Below, in pieces: positions 61,787 through 64,000 of a DNA stretch of 64,000 nt (the first letter of the stretch is position 1; every line of letters begins with the position of its first letter). A program made the translations under genes and the position numbers. The stretch is from Pseudomonas sp. Au-Pse12 (GTDB lineage Bacteria; Pseudomonadota; Gammaproteobacteria; Pseudomonadales; Pseudomonadaceae), in the NCBI RefSeq assembly GCF_021341665.1, contig NZ_JAJTTH010000003.1:248001-312000 (forward strand), written 5' to 3'. The notes below the pieces were generated by a model. That model was not told where the DNA came from and ran no database searches. It was given only the letters and a program-made list of their open reading frames with translations.

Positions 61787-62407
61787 TTATTTGCGTGCAG
61801 TGACCACCGTCGGTGCCATGGCGAGTGCACGCTTGGCTTCGATGAAGGTCTTGCTCCAGTAGCTGTCGCCCAGGCTGTCGACCCGCACACCGCCACTGCG
61901 ACGGCTGCTGGAGTGGATGAACTGGTCATCCCCCAGGTAGATACCCGCGTGGCTGACGCGCCCACGGCCATTGGTGCTGAAGAACAGCAAATCACCCGGC
62001 TTGAGGTTGTTGCGCGCGACCAGAGGAGCCTTAACGTTGATCATTTCGCGAGTGGAACGCGGCAGGTTCATGCCCGCCTCTTCACGAAACAGGTAACCAA
62101 TGAAACCGCTGCAATCGAAGCCGGCTTCCGAGGTACCACCGAAACGGTAGCGGGTACCGATCAGCGACATACCGCGCTCGAGGATGCTGTCAGCCAGAAC
62201 TGGCAACTGGTAAGGCTTGCTGTCAGAGAACTCTGCCAGTTCCTTTTCAGTTGCCAGCTCTTCCTGATAAACAGCGGAAGATTGGTTTTTTGCGGAGACT
62301 TGAGCCTGTTGCACGGACTGCTGCTGCGACACCGGAGTGTGGGAAGCGCAACCAAATAACAGGGTAACGAGTGCGAGAGGCACGAGGGGTGCGAAGCGAT
62401 TTAGCAT
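61787..62407 (-). CDS. NlpC/P60 peptidoglycan endopeptidase lipoprotein, copy 2
   Basis: This 206-residue lipoprotein (lipobox FGC, Cys20, from ATG 62407) has a Gln/Ser-rich linker of about 45 residues. The C40 domain has catalytic Cys99 (GFDCSGFIGYLFREE) and His153 (RVSHAGIYLGDD). It is about half identical by eye to the neighbouring copy in the catalytic part. Tandem copies suggest a duplication with divided roles in wall growth. Confidence 0.93.
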   Translation of the reverse strand: MLNRFAPLVPLALVTLLFGCASHTPVSQQQSVQQAQVSAKNQSSAVYQEELATEKELAEFSDSKPYQLPVLADSILERGMSLIGTRYRFGGTSEAGFDCSGFIGYLFREEAGMNLPRSTREMINVKAPLVARNNLKPGDLLFFSTNGRGRVSHAGIYLGDDQFIHSSSRRSGGVRVDSLGDSYWSKTFIEAKRALAMAPTVVTARK

Positions 62408-62630
62408 GGGCACGACCGTGGCTTGAAATAAATGACGACGCGACTATGCCTTCTATCGCCCTCATTTGCAAATTCAATCGATCAGAATGTGACTTATGAG
62501 TTTCTTGCGTACATCTAAGGCTTTAAGCCCATTTAAAGTCCGCCCGCCTTTGGAAACCCTTCCAAAGGTGCGTTTTCTGGCGCCTGGAATATGCCGAAGG
62601 CCGCCTTGAAAACTCCTGGAGCCCTTGTTT

Positions 62631-63335
62631 TTACCAGCCCAGGGTTTCTTTCAGAAAGGGAATGGTCAGCTTGCGCTGGGCCTGCAGCGAGGCCTGGTCA
62701 AGACGCTCCAGAAGCTCGAACAAGGCACTCATGCTGCGGGTACCGCGGGTCAGAATAAAATGCCCGACCTCATCGGTCAGATGCAGCCCGCGACGGGAAG
62801 CTCGCAACTGCAAGGCTCGCAATTTGTCTTCATCGGAGAGTGGGCGCATCTGGAAGATCAGCGCCAGGGTCAGGCGGGATTTCAAGTCCGCCAGTTTTAC
62901 CGGCAGCTCCCGAGGCGAAGTCGAGGCAGCAATCAGCAAGCGCCGGCCACTGTCACGCAAGCGGTTGAACAGATGGAACAGCGCCTCTTCCCAGTCCGCC
63001 TTGCCGGCGACGGCCTGCAGGTCATCCAGACACACCAGCTCGTACTGCTCCAGGTTGTCGAGAATCTCGATACCACGATCCAGAAGCTCTGCCAGCGGCA
63101 GGTACACCGCAGGCTCCCCCAACTGCTCGAAACGCAGGCACGCCGCCTGCAGCAAGTGCGTGCGGCCCACGCCATCCTTGCCCCAGAGATAGATCAGGCT
63201 TTCGGTCCAGCCGGCGTCGGCTTCGCATAGGCGCTCGACGTAGCCGAGTGCTGCGGCATTGGCGCCTGGGTAGTAGTTGATGAAGGTGGCGTCATCACGC
63301 AGACGCACACCTAGGGGCAGCTGAATCGGTTTCAT
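62631..63335 (-). CDS. hda: DnaA regulatory inactivator Hda
   Basis: Hda works with the sliding clamp to turn DnaA-ATP into DnaA-ADP after initiation. The 234-residue AAA+ protein has a clamp-binding N-terminus (MKPIQLPLGVRLRDDATF), the Walker A-like GKDGVGRTHLLQA and Walker B LVCLDDLQAV. It also has the sensor 2/arginine region (TRGTRSMSALFELLERLD). DnaA and the replication origin are not in the window. It has its own 200-base upstream region. Confidence 0.95.
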   Translation of the reverse strand: MKPIQLPLGVRLRDDATFINYYPGANAAALGYVERLCEADAGWTESLIYLWGKDGVGRTHLLQAACLRFEQLGEPAVYLPLAELLDRGIEILDNLEQYELVCLDDLQAVAGKADWEEALFHLFNRLRDSGRRLLIAASTSPRELPVKLADLKSRLTLALIFQMRPLSDEDKLRALQLRASRRGLHLTDEVGHFILTRGTRSMSALFELLERLDQASLQAQRKLTIPFLKETLGW

Positions 63336-63542
63336 GCTGACTGAACAGTTCCAAACGAACCGTTAGTGGCCTCTGTGTAAAGTTTGCAAAGTTTATACCC
63401 GTGACGCCGAGCGCACAATGCAGCAGACCACAAGCAAAATCAAAGGTTTGCGTCTGTCGAAAGCAATCAAAGGGGGTTCTTTGACAGCCCCTGTGACAGC
63501 CAGTGGACCGCCACCGACCGCCACTTGGGCTCACTCAGCCCT

Positions 63543-64000
63543 TTACAGCTCGGGGTCTTCGGCGCCGCTGTAGAGATCGGAGTCCTTGTACAGATCATGC
63601 ACGTGGCGCACCAGCACCATGATCACCGCCGCCACCGGCAGGGCCAGCAGCACCCCGGTAAAGCCGAACAGTTCGCCGCCGGCGAGAATCGCAAAGATCA
63701 CCGCCACCGGGTGCAGGCCGATGCGGTCCCCCACCAGCAACGGCGTCAGCACCATGCCTTCCAGGGCCTGCCCGACCATGAACACCGCGACAATGCCGAT
63801 CATCGGGTACAAGTCGCCACCAAACTGAAACAGCCCGGCAACCAGCGCCGCACCAATACCGATGACAAACCCCATGTACGGCACAATCGCCGCCAACCCG
63901 GCAATCAACCCGATCAACAGGCCCAGCTCAAGCCCCACCAACATCAGGCCCGCCGCGTAGATCACCCCAAGAGCCAGCATCACCAGCAACTGCCCGCGGA
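63543..64000 (-). CDS. AI-2E/PerM-family permease, C-terminal part (truncated by window edge)
   Basis: The frame is open to base 64000, so the start is outside. About 152 residues are visible (RGQLLVMLALGVIYAAGL to SGAEDPEL at the C-terminus), with the family's conserved stretch AAIVPYMGFVIGIGAALVAG. Next come the helices ending in GVLLALPVAAVIMVLVRH. Family members include the E. coli autoinducer-2 exporter TqsA and sodium/proton antiporters; the substrate here is unknown. It is separated from hda by 207 bases in which I see no gene. Confidence 0.9.
   Translation of the reverse strand, partial: RGQLLVMLALGVIYAAGLMLVGLELGLLIGLIAGLAAIVPYMGFVIGIGAALVAGLFQFGGDLYPMIGIVAVFMVGQALEGMVLTPLLVGDRIGLHPVAVIFAILAGGELFGFTGVLLALPVAAVIMVLVRHVHDLYKDSDLYSGAEDPEL

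Noticed and set aside
1..64000. CRISPR array, prophage or insertion sequence
   Set aside because: I saw no regularly spaced direct repeats, no integrase or transposase, and no phage gene cluster in either strand.

Overview
The window looks like chromosomal DNA of a Pseudomonas, most likely of the P. fluorescens group. The evidence is high GC, dense operons, short GCCGGC-type REP repeats between genes, a late aerobic-type cobalamin operon with bluB, and a gene order (htrB, minCDE, rluA, apeB ... prc ... rdgC) that agrees with what I remember of P. aeruginosa PAO1. That synteny is recollection, not a search. I see no prophage, insertion sequence, CRISPR array or rRNA.

Layout. 1-9.4 kb: the first 795 codons of an autotransporter (truncated by the window edge), a patatin-like lipase, the lipid A acyltransferase HtrB, the division-site genes minCDE, rluA, apeB and a 58-residue membrane protein. 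9.4-21.3 kb: an MscS-family channel, then a GntR/UTRA regulator divergent from an operon made of a binding protein, a phosphodiesterase-like enzyme, two permeases, an ATPase and a HAD phosphatase. A quinone oxidoreductase and the tail-specific protease Prc follow. 21.4-25.9 kb: an EAL-CBS-GGDDF protein, a tightly packed three-gene minus-strand unit (XRE protein, unknown protein, Sel1 protein), a DUF1232 membrane protein behind a perfect pair of inverted DnaA boxes, and an FKBP lipoprotein. 26-32.4 kb: a RoxA-like dihaem cytochrome coupled to a catalase-fold protein, a duplicated tRNA-Val/tRNA-Asp unit, rdgC, a BASS-family transporter, and a guanidine-II riboswitch controlling a guanidinium exporter.

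32.4-48.9 kb: an LplT-PlsC-type fusion, a TDT transporter, an MFS/TetR divergent pair, a large transporter-linked hybrid histidine kinase, rmuC, an 879 bp gene-poor stretch, two unknown small proteins, fadL, an exported glutathione peroxidase, and an MFS/MarR unit with two matching palindromic operators. 49-58.2 kb: a ten-gene cobalamin operon (cobO-cobB-bluB-cobD-cobC-cobQ-cobU-cobT-cobC-cobS) preceded by a cobalamin riboswitch. 58.4-64 kb: an unknown conserved protein, a PQQ-type sugar dehydrogenase lipoprotein, an O-methyltransferase, two NlpC/P60 lipoproteins, hda, and the C-terminal part of an AI-2E-family permease.

The window is mostly housekeeping. The parts that reward a second look are: the RoxA-like/catalase-like pair; the GntR-controlled uptake operon with its shared operator motif; the MarR circuit with an apparently leaderless regulator mRNA; the XRE three-gene unit; the DnaA-box palindromes; and several short membrane peptides that automatic annotation tends to miss. 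I found no convincing wholly new system.
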